A stretch of 7,222 nt of DNA from Candidatus Saccharimonadia bacterium (GCA_023263015.1 JALQXV010000057.1:1-7222), one strand, 5' to 3'. Shown: positions 1 to 7,045, counted from the stretch's first letter. The notes: generated from the letters alone by a model not told the origin. A program made the numbers and translations.

Positions 1-294
1 AATCAGCCCCGCCCTATATGGCTCGCTATCAACAAACCTAACCTGCTCTTCGTTTAGTACTAACCCGAGCTCCTCACCCAGCTCGCGAATTGCTCCATGC
101 TCTGGCTTTTCGTCGCGGTGCAAGCCACCCCCTGGCAAGTCCCACGCTCCGTACCAAAGCCACGACTTTACCAGTAATACTTCATCACCACAGCGCACAA
201 TGCAGCGAGTCCTATGAGTTCTACTTAAGTAAATTGCCAGTAACGGGTACGTAACCACAAACGCTAGCCGGCCAAGTAAAGTCCATGTCACCAT
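1..294 (-). CDS. Membrane-anchored Nudix hydrolase, N-terminal 98 residues (3' end outside window)
   Basis: Nudix enzymes hydrolyse nucleoside diphosphates linked to another moiety, often cleaning up damaged or surplus nucleotides; the substrate here cannot be read from the sequence. I translated the minus strand from the ATG at 294-292 and the frame stays open to base 1. A complete Nudix box lies at residues 56-78: G56, E62, then RELGEELGL at 70-78, matching Gx5Ex7REUxEExGU with the metal-binding glutamates E71, E74 and E75 intact. It follows the typical WDLPGGG turn (51-57). Residues about 10-23 form a hydrophobic helix followed by a basic patch (RTHRTR, 25-30), which suggests a membrane anchor with the catalytic domain in the cytoplasm. 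The start codon overlaps the helicase stop codon (TAATG) and has no Shine-Dalgarno motif, so translation is probably coupled to the helicase. The C-terminal part is missing only because the window ends. Confidence 0.9.
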   Translation of the reverse strand, partial: MVTWTLLGRLAFVVTYPLLAIYLSRTHRTRCIVRCGDEVLLVKSWLWYGAWDLPGGGLHRDEKPEHGAIRELGEELGLVLNEEQVRFVDSEPYRAGLI

Positions 295-2492
295 TAGAAT
301 TTTTCAAGTGGTGCAAACGAAACATCAAGCCGTTTACTACCCTTGCCCTTAAAGTACACTGTAACGTTTGTACCATCAATTTCTACGACCGTACCTACTC
401 CAAATAACTGATGTCGGACTTGATCACCCTCGTTTACTTCCGGAATATAGTGTGGCTCATCATTAAAGTCATTCGTATCTGGAGCCGATTGGTCCCAAGG
501 ATTATAATTTGGGTCAATTTTTGTCCCATAACTGCTCTGCTGACGTTGGCCAAAGTCAAACTGCATACCGGCATTCTGTACAAACTCAGCATCAATCTCC
601 GACAAGAAACGACTCGGCGGATTATGTTGAACGCCGCCATACAGCATTCGTGACGAGCTATACAGCATATACAACTCTTCCCTTGCCCTAGTCATGCCAA
701 CGTAGCACAGCCTGCGCTCTTCTTCCATTTCCGACTGATCATATAGAGCTCGAGAGTGAGGAAAAATTGTTTCTTCCATACCAGGCATAAAAACAATTGG
801 GAATTCCAAGCCTTTTGCAGCATGCATAGTCATTAACGTAATGGCTTGGCCGCCTTGCTCGGTGTCAATGTCGCTCACCAAAGAAACCTCTTCCAAAAAG
901 CCTTCAAGCCCCATGTCTTGATACTCTTTAGCAACGCTTAGGAGCTCTTTAACGTTTTCTTGACGTGCGTCTCCCTGAGGAGTTCTATCATCAAGATAAC
1001 CAAGGTAATCTATCCTCCGAATCAGCGAATCAATGATCGACACAACAGGACTCTCATCAATACCAGCTCGTATATCAGACATCAGGTCTCCGAATGAATT
1101 GAGCGCCTTGCGAGCCTTAGGGGTAAGGTTATCGCACTGATTCACTTGCTGGAGTGCATTATTAAGCGTTAAGCCATTTTGGATTTGCCATTCAAAGAAA
1201 TTTTGCAGTGATTTTGCGCCGATACCTCGAGTTGGCACATTTACGATACGCTCAAAACTAACACGATCCTCAGGTTGGAATAGCAATCGAACATATGCGA
1301 TTAGATCTTTGATTTCCTTACGATCGTAAAAGCGTTGACCGCCAACAATTCGATACGGCAGTCCGTAGTGCAAACAGGCTTCTTCAAGCGATCGACTCTG
1401 TGCGTTAGTGCGATACAGTACCGCAAAGTCATTGTAGCCTCGCAAGCCACTATCGACTTGACGCTGAATTCTGCGGACAATTGTCTCGCCTTCGGCACGC
1501 TCATGAATCACCGGTATCATCTGTACTGGCAAGCCATTGCCGGCATCAGTCCATAACTCTTTGTCAGAACGCTGGGAGTTTTTAGTAATGATGGCATGAG
1601 CCGCATCGAGGATGTGCTTTGTGCTGCGATAGTTCTGTTCAAGCTTAATGACAGTACAGTTTGGGTAATCTTTTTCGAACTTTAGAATATTGCGAAAATC
1701 TGCCCCACGCCATGAATAGATTGATTGCCAATCGTCACCCACTACCGCAATGTTATGCGCGTCTGAGACTAGCAATTTTATAAGTTTATACTGAGCAGCG
1801 TTAGTGTCCTGATACTCGTCGATCATTACGTATTTGAACTGCTGCCGCCAACGTTCTTGAAGCTGCGCATTGTTTTCCAACATCGACACAGTCTTACTAA
1901 TCAAGTCGTCAAAATCTAGAGCACCAGCCTCGTGCAAGGCCTTTTCGTACAATGGAAATACATCTGCCGTTATTCGCTCAAGTGGGCTGCTCGCACTACC
2001 CTTAAATTCGGCTGGCGTTGTTAAGTCGTTTTTAGCATTACTAATTAAACTAGAGATTTGACGCGGCGGGTAACTTTTTTCATCTACAGACAATTGCTTA
2101 CATGCTTGTTTTATCGTGGCTAGCCTATCGGCATCATCAAAAATAATAAAGTTAGACGGAACACCGACATAATTGCCATCACGACGTAAAAGCTTAACAC
2201 AAATACCGTGGAACGTACCCATATATGGCAAAAATGCTCGATCATCGGGGTTATGACCAAGCAAGCCAGCCAATCGTTCGCGCATTTCTCGGGCGGCTTT
2301 ATTAGTAAATGTCACCGCTAAAATATTGAACGGTGTAGCCCGATTAGTCCCAATAATGTAGCCGATACGATGGGTCAGCGTTTTGGTTTTACCACTACCC
2401 GCCCCTGCTTGAATTAAAAGCGGACCTTCGGTAGTAAGCACAGCACGGCGCTGCTCGGGATTTAAGCCAATTAAAAAATTATCCTCGGACAT
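294..2492 (-). CDS. pcrA: UvrD/PcrA-type superfamily 1A DNA helicase, 732 aa
   Basis: This is a 3'-5' DNA helicase that uses ATP to unwind DNA in nucleotide excision repair, replication restart and removal of recombination proteins or stalled RNA polymerase. All SF1A motifs are visible in order: Q motif LNPEQ (10-14), Walker A AGAGSGKT (29-36), Ia LAVTFTNKAAREM (58-70), Ib TFHG (93-96), DEYQDTN Walker B (225-231), motif III VVGDDWQSIYSWRGAD (250-265), IV LEQNYRS (284-290), V with TMHAAKGLEF (555-564) and VI RRLCYVGMTRARE (593-605). Residues about 640-685 form a polar linker rich in Gln, Asn and Asp. It leads to a C-terminal Tudor-like domain (about 687-732, VRHQLFGVGTVVEIDG), the module that binds RNA polymerase in PcrA/UvrD. 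Length is normal for the family. The tryptophan in GDDWQ replaces the usual acidic or small residue. Rep is less likely because of the Tudor tail. The start abuts a -10-like box rather than a clear ribosome binding site. Confidence 0.96.
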   Translation of the reverse strand: MSEDNFLIGLNPEQRRAVLTTEGPLLIQAGAGSGKTKTLTHRIGYIIGTNRATPFNILAVTFTNKAAREMRERLAGLLGHNPDDRAFLPYMGTFHGICVKLLRRDGNYVGVPSNFIIFDDADRLATIKQACKQLSVDEKSYPPRQISSLISNAKNDLTTPAEFKGSASSPLERITADVFPLYEKALHEAGALDFDDLISKTVSMLENNAQLQERWRQQFKYVMIDEYQDTNAAQYKLIKLLVSDAHNIAVVGDDWQSIYSWRGADFRNILKFEKDYPNCTVIKLEQNYRSTKHILDAAHAIITKNSQRSDKELWTDAGNGLPVQMIPVIHERAEGETIVRRIQRQVDSGLRGYNDFAVLYRTNAQSRSLEEACLHYGLPYRIVGGQRFYDRKEIKDLIAYVRLLFQPEDRVSFERIVNVPTRGIGAKSLQNFFEWQIQNGLTLNNALQQVNQCDNLTPKARKALNSFGDLMSDIRAGIDESPVVSIIDSLIRRIDYLGYLDDRTPQGDARQENVKELLSVAKEYQDMGLEGFLEEVSLVSDIDTEQGGQAITLMTMHAAKGLEFPIVFMPGMEETIFPHSRALYDQSEMEEERRLCYVGMTRAREELYMLYSSSRMLYGGVQHNPPSRFLSEIDAEFVQNAGMQFDFGQRQQSSYGTKIDPNYNPWDQSAPDTNDFNDEPHYIPEVNEGDQVRHQLFGVGTVVEIDGTNVTVYFKGKGSKRLDVSFAPLEKF

Positions 2493-2498
2493 CTCTCT

Positions 2499-2507
2499 AT
2501 TTTAGCA
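2499..2507 (-). promoter_or_regulatory. Extended -10 box directly before the helicase gene
   Basis: On the minus strand the gap before the helicase reads TGC-TAAAAT-AGAGAG-ATG. TAAAAT differs from TATAAT at one position and carries the TGn extension. Its last base is six bases before the start codon, so transcription would begin at or next to the A of ATG, giving a leaderless mRNA. I found no convincing -35 hexamer. The purine run AGAGAG touches the ATG, which is too close to act as a normal Shine-Dalgarno site. Confidence 0.45.
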
Positions 2508-2519
2508 ACAAATAGCAAT

Positions 2520-3053
2520 CTACAGTATGTCTGTAAGAGCAGAAATACCAATATCGATTGCTTCGGCATCGATTGCAAAATTTAATCCAGCTAGAATGAG
2601 TACAATCAGTAAAAGTAACAATAAAATTACTCGATGCATTGAACGTCGACGGCTCTCTTGTCCAATTGGTACATGGAATTCTTTAGACTCGATCAATTTC
2701 TGAACTTCAGCTTGCCGTGACTCCTCTTCGGCAGCTTGCTTTTTTTCAAGACCTTTAGAATCAATTTCACCTAGTAGCGCGTCGACCACTCCGTCTTTTG
2801 TGTCATCTTCTGCGGGTGCAGTCGATTCTATCTCGGACTCGGCTTTATCGGGAGTATGCGCTTCGATTGTGACGCCTTTTGTAGGCACCGACTTTTCTTC
2901 TTCGGTATCTTCGACAACCATTGGATCATTTTTGATCATAGCAGCATGACCGACAATTACCGGTCGCGAGGTTGCAATGGCCGGAGTTTTATCTGGATGA
3001 GCTACGTCGTTAATTGGTTGTTTTGTGTTTGATTTTTCGTTTTTTTGTGTCAT
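2520..3053 (-). CDS. Acidic low-complexity protein with a single C-terminal membrane helix, 177 aa, function unknown
   Basis: I do not recognise a named family. Residues 1-25 are polar and Lys/Asn-rich. Residues 28-49 (PVIVGHAAMIKNDPMVVED, within a Ser-Arg lead-in) look more constrained and could be a short interaction motif. Residues about 46-120 are strongly acidic with many Glu, Asp, Ala and Lys and are probably disordered, ending in a possible short helix (about 105-125). A basic patch (SRRRSMHR, 134-141) precedes a leucine-rich transmembrane segment at about 142-160, then a 17-residue tail. The positive-inside rule places the long N-terminal part in the cytoplasm with the short tail outside. 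No catalytic motif or signal peptide is seen. It begins 9 bases after the tpiA stop codon, with no clear ribosome binding site, so it is probably read from the tpiA transcript. It is a real gene judging by its tight packing and amino acid pattern, but any function would be a guess. Confidence 0.85.
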   Translation of the reverse strand: MTQKNEKSNTKQPINDVAHPDKTPAIATSRPVIVGHAAMIKNDPMVVEDTEEEKSVPTKGVTIEAHTPDKAESEIESTAPAEDDTKDGVVDALLGEIDSKGLEKKQAAEEESRQAEVQKLIESKEFHVPIGQESRRRSMHRVILLLLLLIVLILAGLNFAIDAEAIDIGISALTDIL

Positions 3054-3062
3054 GTATTTGTG

Positions 3063-3848
3063 CTATTTTCGATTATTTCGATAGGCTGCTTCGACAATAC
3101 CGCTGAACTTGTGGTAGTTCAGGCTGGCGCTGCCAACCAGAACGCCATCACAGTCATCAAGCGCCAAGTAGCCACCAGCAAGATGATCATCTACGCTGCC
3201 GCCATACAGTATTCTAATGTCTTCGGCTGCTCGTTCGCCGTATAGTTCTTTAACCTGATTACGAATGAACTTCATGCAGTCTTGGACATCGTCAGGTTTG
3301 GCTAGTTCGCCGCCAAAAGTACTAATTGCCCAAACTGGTTCGTAGGCAATAACAACATGCGTAACTTCTTCGGCTGTTAAATTGCTCAGTGCTGAAATAA
3401 CTTGGTCATGTAGTACTTGTCTGGTTTCACCGTTGCTACGGTCTTCTGAATTTTCGCCTACACACAGAATTGGCATAATGCCGTTACGAATACTGGCAGC
3501 AACTTTGTCGCGAACATCTTCGAGCGATTCATTAAAATAGATACGCCGTTCAGAATGGCCAACAATACCGTAGTGTACAATCCCCCGCAGCATAGCAAAC
3601 GAAACTTCTCCGGTTAGAGCGCCTTCGTCTTTAGCGTTGGCATTTTGAGAAGCTAAGCGAAAACGACGACGATCAATTTGCAAGCTAACCGGTTGAAGTG
3701 CCAGCATATTCGGCGCCAGCACAATTTCGATATCGCGGTGACCAGCAATTAATTTGTGCAACCGAGCCACAAGCGTACTTGCTTGCGAAACATTCTCATG
3801 CTCTTTCCAGTTACCGACAATTAAGGTTTTTCGTGATTGCTTATTCAT
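3063..3848 (-). CDS. tpiA: Triosephosphate isomerase, 261 aa
   Basis: This cytoplasmic TIM-barrel enzyme interconverts dihydroxyacetone phosphate and glyceraldehyde 3-phosphate. The catalytic residues are present: N13 and K15 in GNWK (12-15), H98 in GHSERR (97-102) and E170 in AYEPVWAI (168-175). The phosphate-binding strands ILYGGSV (213-219) and DGVLVGSASL (234-243) and the GALTGE motif (76-81) are also clear. Length is close to the usual 250-260. Two places deviate: the mobile lid, loop 6, reads STFGGELAKPDD after WAI instead of the usual GTGK-type sequence and seems about two residues longer, and the VGGAS motif reads VGSAS. The start MNKQSRKTLIVGNWK has the normal short lead into the first strand. 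The gene lies 22 bases after pgk and follows a possible -10 box, so it may be transcribed both from the pyk promoter and on its own. Confidence 0.97.
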   Translation of the reverse strand: MNKQSRKTLIVGNWKEHENVSQASTLVARLHKLIAGHRDIEIVLAPNMLALQPVSLQIDRRRFRLASQNANAKDEGALTGEVSFAMLRGIVHYGIVGHSERRIYFNESLEDVRDKVAASIRNGIMPILCVGENSEDRSNGETRQVLHDQVISALSNLTAEEVTHVVIAYEPVWAISTFGGELAKPDDVQDCMKFIRNQVKELYGERAAEDIRILYGGSVDDHLAGGYLALDDCDGVLVGSASLNYHKFSGIVEAAYRNNRK

Positions 3849-3861
3849 AATACTTATGGTT

Positions 3862-3870
3862 ATTGTACCA
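3862..3870 (-). promoter_or_regulatory. Extended -10-like box upstream of tpiA
   Basis: The minus strand reads TGG-TACAAT followed by 13 bases and the tpiA ATG. TACAAT differs from TATAAT at one position and has the TGn extension. The predicted transcript would begin about six bases before the ATG. A possible -35 (TTGAGG) sits 20 bases upstream, which is too far to be convincing. No Shine-Dalgarno motif is present between the box and the start. Confidence 0.4.
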
Positions 3871-3887
3871 CTAGTTATCAGCTAGTG
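3869..3887. repeat. Perfect 6-bp inverted repeat across the pgk stop codon
   Basis: CACTAG and CTAGTG flank a 7-base centre. The repeat covers the last codons and stop of pgk and overlaps the first bases of the -10-like box before tpiA. It has no T-tract after it on the minus strand, so it is not a standard intrinsic terminator. It could be a protein-binding site, an RNA hairpin between the two coding regions, or chance. Confidence 0.4.
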
Positions 3888-5151
3888 CCTCAACCCCTGG
3901 CAGTGCTTTACCACTCATTAATTCCATGCTTGCGCCGCCACCGGTGGACACGTGCGCGAATTGGTCAACCAGTTTTTGGTTCTCGATGTAGCCGACTGTA
4001 TCGCCGCCGCCAACAACCGTGCGTGGCTTATGCCCAAATTGCCCAAGCATTGCTTCGACCACTAGCTCGGTTCCATGCGAGAATGGGCCAACCTTGGACT
4101 GCAGACCTTCGACTTCAGTCACACCCATGGCCCCGTTCCAGATGACTGTATTGGAGAGTTGCATAGCCCCTGCGATAAATGCACCAGAAAATGGTCCAAT
4201 GTCTAAAATTCTCTCGTCGTCACCAACGGTGCTACTTTCTTTTGATGGGAATTGTGGGTAGCTTTCAATCTCGGCTACGGCGTGTGTGCCCCAGTCAACA
4301 ATTCTGGTTGGTCCGGCCGAATCGATTGTTCGGGAAACTACTCCATCCTGAGGAACGTAAAAGACAAAATTACTGTCTTTTGCTTTGGCACGGGCTTTGC
4401 TTAAGATTTCTTTAGCCAACGGCACTTCATCTGGTTCGGCTAAACTTTTACCAACTTCAATACCCTCGGCAAGTAAGAATGTATTGGCCATAGCACCACC
4501 AACCGCAACTACGTCAGCTATATCTATAAATCGATGTAGCATGTCAATTTTGTCAGTAATTTTTGCTCCACCAATCAGCGCGAATAGCGGTCGCTCCGGT
4601 GCCTCAATTACGTCTGTAATAGCCGTGACTTCAGCTTCTACTAACAAACCGGCAACACTTTCGAGGTGATGGGTTATTGCTTCGGTACTGGTGTGTGCTC
4701 GGTGCACAACACCAAAACCGTCTTGCACGAACAGTTCAATGCCTTCGGCTAATTGTTTAGCAAAATCGTCATCATTGGCTTCCTCTTCTGGGTGAAAGCG
4801 CAGATTTTCAAGTAGTAGAACTGCGCCGTTGGGTAAATCATTGATAAGTTTTCGTGAATGTTCACCAACACAACTAGTTGAAAAACGAACCTCTTGCTCA
4901 AGCAACTGATTTAAACGAACCGCCACGGGCTCAAGTGAATTTGATTTGTCATCTGGGCCGCTCGGCCGCCCTAAATGAGAACAAACAATGACCTTACAGT
5001 TTCGTTCAAGTAAGTATTTTAGGGTCGGAATAGATTTTTCAATGCGGTAGTCGTCAGTAATAACACCGTCTTTGAGCGGAACATTATAATCAGCACGAAC
5101 TAGAACTGTCTTGCCATCTAACTCAACATCTTTAATAGTCTTTTTGTTCAT
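3871..5151 (-). CDS. pgk: Phosphoglycerate kinase, 426 aa
   Basis: This enzyme transfers a phosphate between 1,3-bisphosphoglycerate and ADP to give 3-phosphoglycerate and ATP, a substrate-level phosphorylation step in the cytoplasm. Numbering from the ATG at 5151, the family pattern is complete: RADYNVP (19-25, substrate-binding Arg, Asp and Asn), HLGRP (59-63), ENLRF (115-119), DGFGVVHRAHTS (144-155), GGAKITDK (194-201), WNGAMG (338-343), GGGDT (381-385) and STGGGAS (402-408). Length is slightly above the usual 390-415. A GTG two codons upstream (5157) is also in frame, but the AAAGGG ribosome binding site runs into it and is well spaced for the ATG. The gene starts 15 bases after pyk ends, so the two are almost certainly co-transcribed. 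A TACTAT hexamer inside the end of pyk might be a weak internal promoter. Confidence 0.97.
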   Translation of the reverse strand: MNKKTIKDVELDGKTVLVRADYNVPLKDGVITDDYRIEKSIPTLKYLLERNCKVIVCSHLGRPSGPDDKSNSLEPVAVRLNQLLEQEVRFSTSCVGEHSRKLINDLPNGAVLLLENLRFHPEEEANDDDFAKQLAEGIELFVQDGFGVVHRAHTSTEAITHHLESVAGLLVEAEVTAITDVIEAPERPLFALIGGAKITDKIDMLHRFIDIADVVAVGGAMANTFLLAEGIEVGKSLAEPDEVPLAKEILSKARAKAKDSNFVFYVPQDGVVSRTIDSAGPTRIVDWGTHAVAEIESYPQFPSKESSTVGDDERILDIGPFSGAFIAGAMQLSNTVIWNGAMGVTEVEGLQSKVGPFSHGTELVVEAMLGQFGHKPRTVVGGGDTVGYIENQKLVDQFAHVSTGGGASMELMSGKALPGVEALADN

Positions 5152-5156
5152 GCCCA

Positions 5157-5162
5157 CCCTTT
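5157..5162 (-). promoter_or_regulatory. Shine-Dalgarno site of pgk
   Basis: AAAGGG on the minus strand ends five bases before the ATG at 5151. It is the only convincing ribosome binding site in the window, and it decides the pgk start in favour of ATG 5151 over the in-frame GTG at 5157, whose first base is the last G of this site. Confidence 0.6.
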
Positions 5163-5166
5163 TTAG

Positions 5167-6606
5167 TTATAGTACGCGCACCTTAATCGTATCGGTCGTT
5201 CCAACAACCCCAGGATACTGGCCGGTAGCCGAAACAATAATGTCACCTTTATTAAGAACCTTGGATCGGTGCAGCCAGTTAGTGATCTTAACAGCCTGCA
5301 TCTTTTCGTCAGGCCGAATAAAGCTCTTAGTGCCGTAGACGATGGCAAGTTGCTGCGCCGAACGAGCAACCGATGTCACAGCAATAATTGGCATATCTGG
5401 GCGGTGCGAAGAAATGTGGAGTGCCGTGGCGCCAGACTTGGTCTCGGCTACAATGGCAGCTGCTTTTATTTCAGCCGCCAAACCAATAATAGCCCCTGCA
5501 ATTGCCTTACTTTTAGAACCTTCGGCAGTGTCTACTATTGCAGGTGGATGTAACGCATGAGATAACGTGTAGTTAACAATCCGTTTCATAACTTTAACGG
5601 ATTCAATTGGATACTGTCCGTTAGCCGTTTCGTCGCTCAGCATCACCGCATCAGTCCCGAGTAACGTCGCAGTAGCCACATCCGAAACTTCTGCTCGAGT
5701 TGGCTCGGGTGATTCTGTCATACTGGCAAGCATTTGCGTTGCAACAATTGTTGGTTTGGCGTACTTCATGCCTAACTCGATAATCTTGCGCTGAACAATA
5801 GGCACCGATTCCGGTGACACCTCAATTGCTAAATCGCCGCGGGCCACCATAACCGCGTCGGCTTCTTGAACAATCGCTTCAAGATGATCAACTGCCAGTT
5901 TTGTTTCGATCTTGGCAATAATCTTAGCTGTTGAGCCAAGGTTCTTTAAAATACGACGTAGTTTAGTAATGTCGTCTGCAGTCTGCACAAAGCTGAGTGC
6001 CACATAGTCAATGTCTTGAGTTGATCCGTAAGTGATGTCTTTACGATCTTTTACGGTAATAATATCGCCACCAAAGTCGGTATCTGGAATGTTTATACCT
6101 TTACGCTTAATCAGTATCCCAGCGTTTTCAGCTCGAACGTGTACTAACCCGTCTTTTACACTCGTAACCGTTGTCCTTACCTTGCCATCATATAGGTATA
6201 AACTTTCGCCACGCTTTACCTTTTTTGATAGATCGTACTGGGTTGGAATAACGCCTGTGCGCTCATAGTCCTTTTTAAAACCAAAGGTTAAGCTTTGACC
6301 AGTTGAGACGTTAATGATGCCCTCAAAGTCACCAAGCCGAATCTTTGGACCCTGCAAGTCCTGAATAATTGCCACCGGCTTGCCATATTTATTTGCAGCT
6401 TTTCGAATCCACGTGATCTGTTGATCTCGTTCTTCGTAGCTACCATGACTAAAGTTAAGACGTAGACCATTGGCCCCGCTTTGAATCAGCTCCAAAATAT
6501 CAGCGTACGTGTTTGTTGACGGCCCTACCGTTGCAACAATTTTAGTTCGCTTGAATTTTGTAAGCGGAATGTTTGGAATAATTTGAGTATTTGTACGTGC
6601 CACCAT
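5167..6606 (-). CDS. pyk: Pyruvate kinase, 479 aa, predicted potassium-independent type
   Basis: Pyruvate kinase converts phosphoenolpyruvate and ADP to pyruvate and ATP, the last step of glycolysis. The barrel opens with RTKIVATVGPS (20-30). The nucleotide and substrate site includes R49, N51 and S53 (LRLNFSHG) and D83. The acid-base lysine is K232 in AKIE, with metal ligands E234 and D258 (VARGDLAIE), and T290 lies in VATQMLASM. The B domain lies at about 90-190 and the C-terminal domain at about 360-479; length is normal and no PEP-utiliser domain is attached. In D83-LQGPKIRL the residue equivalent to muscle Glu117 is K88, and its neighbours are L84, Q85 and L91. Known family comparisons link that set to enzymes that do not need potassium. 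MLSDETA replaces the common MLSGETA. The gene heads the pyk-pgk-tpiA cluster behind its own promoter-like sequence. Confidence 0.97.
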   Translation of the reverse strand: MVARTNTQIIPNIPLTKFKRTKIVATVGPSTNTYADILELIQSGANGLRLNFSHGSYEERDQQITWIRKAANKYGKPVAIIQDLQGPKIRLGDFEGIINVSTGQSLTFGFKKDYERTGVIPTQYDLSKKVKRGESLYLYDGKVRTTVTSVKDGLVHVRAENAGILIKRKGINIPDTDFGGDIITVKDRKDITYGSTQDIDYVALSFVQTADDITKLRRILKNLGSTAKIIAKIETKLAVDHLEAIVQEADAVMVARGDLAIEVSPESVPIVQRKIIELGMKYAKPTIVATQMLASMTESPEPTRAEVSDVATATLLGTDAVMLSDETANGQYPIESVKVMKRIVNYTLSHALHPPAIVDTAEGSKSKAIAGAIIGLAAEIKAAAIVAETKSGATALHISSHRPDMPIIAVTSVARSAQQLAIVYGTKSFIRPDEKMQAVKITNWLHRSKVLNKGDIIVSATGQYPGVVGTTDTIKVRVL

Positions 6607-6613
6607 TTAATAT

Positions 6614-6643
6614 AGTGTACCCGCTTATGCTAAGAGGTGACAA
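6614..6643 (-). promoter_or_regulatory. Sigma70-like promoter of pyk, predicted leaderless
   Basis: The 43-base gap before pyk holds a -35 box TTGTCA (6643-6638, one mismatch to TTGACA), an 18-base spacer and a -10 box TACACT (6619-6614, two mismatches to TATAAT). The -10 ends seven bases before the pyk ATG at 6606, so the transcript should start at or beside the first base of the start codon. There is no Shine-Dalgarno motif. The spacer contains an 11-base palindrome, CTTA-GCA-TAAG (6634-6624). It is the best-supported promoter in the window because both hexamers are present at a suitable distance. Confidence 0.6.
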
Positions 6644-6649
6644 GGGTTA

Positions 6650-7039
6650 TTAGTTGAAAATCAAAAATGCGATCGTTGTAACAGCACCTGTCAGCACCGC
6701 ACCCCATGCTAAATCTATAACCGTAATTAGCTTTGGCCAATTCTTAAGAGTCGACTGATTTGTTAAGTCATAGGTTGCATACATTACAAAACCAAGAAAT
6801 GCCCCATGGGTCAGCGCAGTCGACAAGCTTTTATCATCGAGCGCTGGATTTAAAGCAAAAACCAAAATTCCAATTACGTAAATAACGTAAAACAAAGCAG
6901 CTGGTTTTAAGTCCGGCTTGTCGGCGAGTAGATGTTTTAGCTTCTTTTTGTATAATTTACCAGCAATTACAGTCAGCCATATTGAATCAATCGCTAGGAA
7001 CAGAGCTGCACAAACTAGAAACTGATATACGTAATCCAT
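6650..7039 (-). CDS. DUF2177 family membrane protein, 129 aa
   Basis: This small integral membrane protein matches the DUF2177 pattern, whose biochemical role is unknown. Four hydrophobic helices are visible at about 4-25, 46-63, 73-91 and 103-127. Family hallmarks are the early Asp-x-x-Trp in helix 1 (IDSIWLTV, 17-24) followed by KLYKKKL, the AALFYVIYVIG segment (47-57), FALNPAL (61-67), the GAFLGFVMYATYDLTNQSTL stretch (79-98) and IDLAWGAVLTG (108-118). Length is typical. It starts 12 bases after the glycosylase stop and ends 43 bases before pyk. The pyk promoter-like sequence in that gap suggests the two are not functionally tied. The start is set by the -10-like box just upstream and by the immediate start of helix 1. 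No signal peptide cleavage site is evident. Confidence 0.92.
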   Translation of the reverse strand: MDYVYQFLVCAALFLAIDSIWLTVIAGKLYKKKLKHLLADKPDLKPAALFYVIYVIGILVFALNPALDDKSLSTALTHGAFLGFVMYATYDLTNQSTLKNWPKLITVIDLAWGAVLTGAVTTIAFLIFN

Positions 7040-7045
7040 ACGGCT

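Noticed and set aside
2041..2110. Helicase could be Rep or a RecB-like nuclease-helicase
   Set aside because: The C-terminal Tudor-like domain and the absence of any nuclease domain fit UvrD/PcrA.
3064..3082. Two near-identical 9-10 base units (TATTTTCGAT, TATTTCGAT) in tandem at the end of tpiA
   Set aside because: They are fully explained by the AT-rich codons for the last tpiA residues; two imperfect copies are not enough to call a repeat. An AATAAT hexamer there is a poor -10 candidate for the next gene.
5151..5157. GTG at 5157 as the pgk start, adding two residues
   Set aside because: The AAAGGG site overlaps it and is properly spaced for the ATG at 5151, which also gives a typical short N-terminus.
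5167..5185. TACTAT near the end of pyk as a promoter for pgk
   Set aside because: There is no matching -35 or TGn extension, and a 15-base gap with a ribosome binding site fits co-transcription better.
411..5560. Several open frames of 60-102 codons on the plus strand
   Set aside because: All lie opposite the well-identified minus-strand genes, give no recognisable protein and show compositions expected of antisense frames.
6607..6649. Possible intrinsic terminator between DUF2177 and pyk
   Set aside because: The available stems are only 4 bp and no T-tract follows in the direction of transcription.
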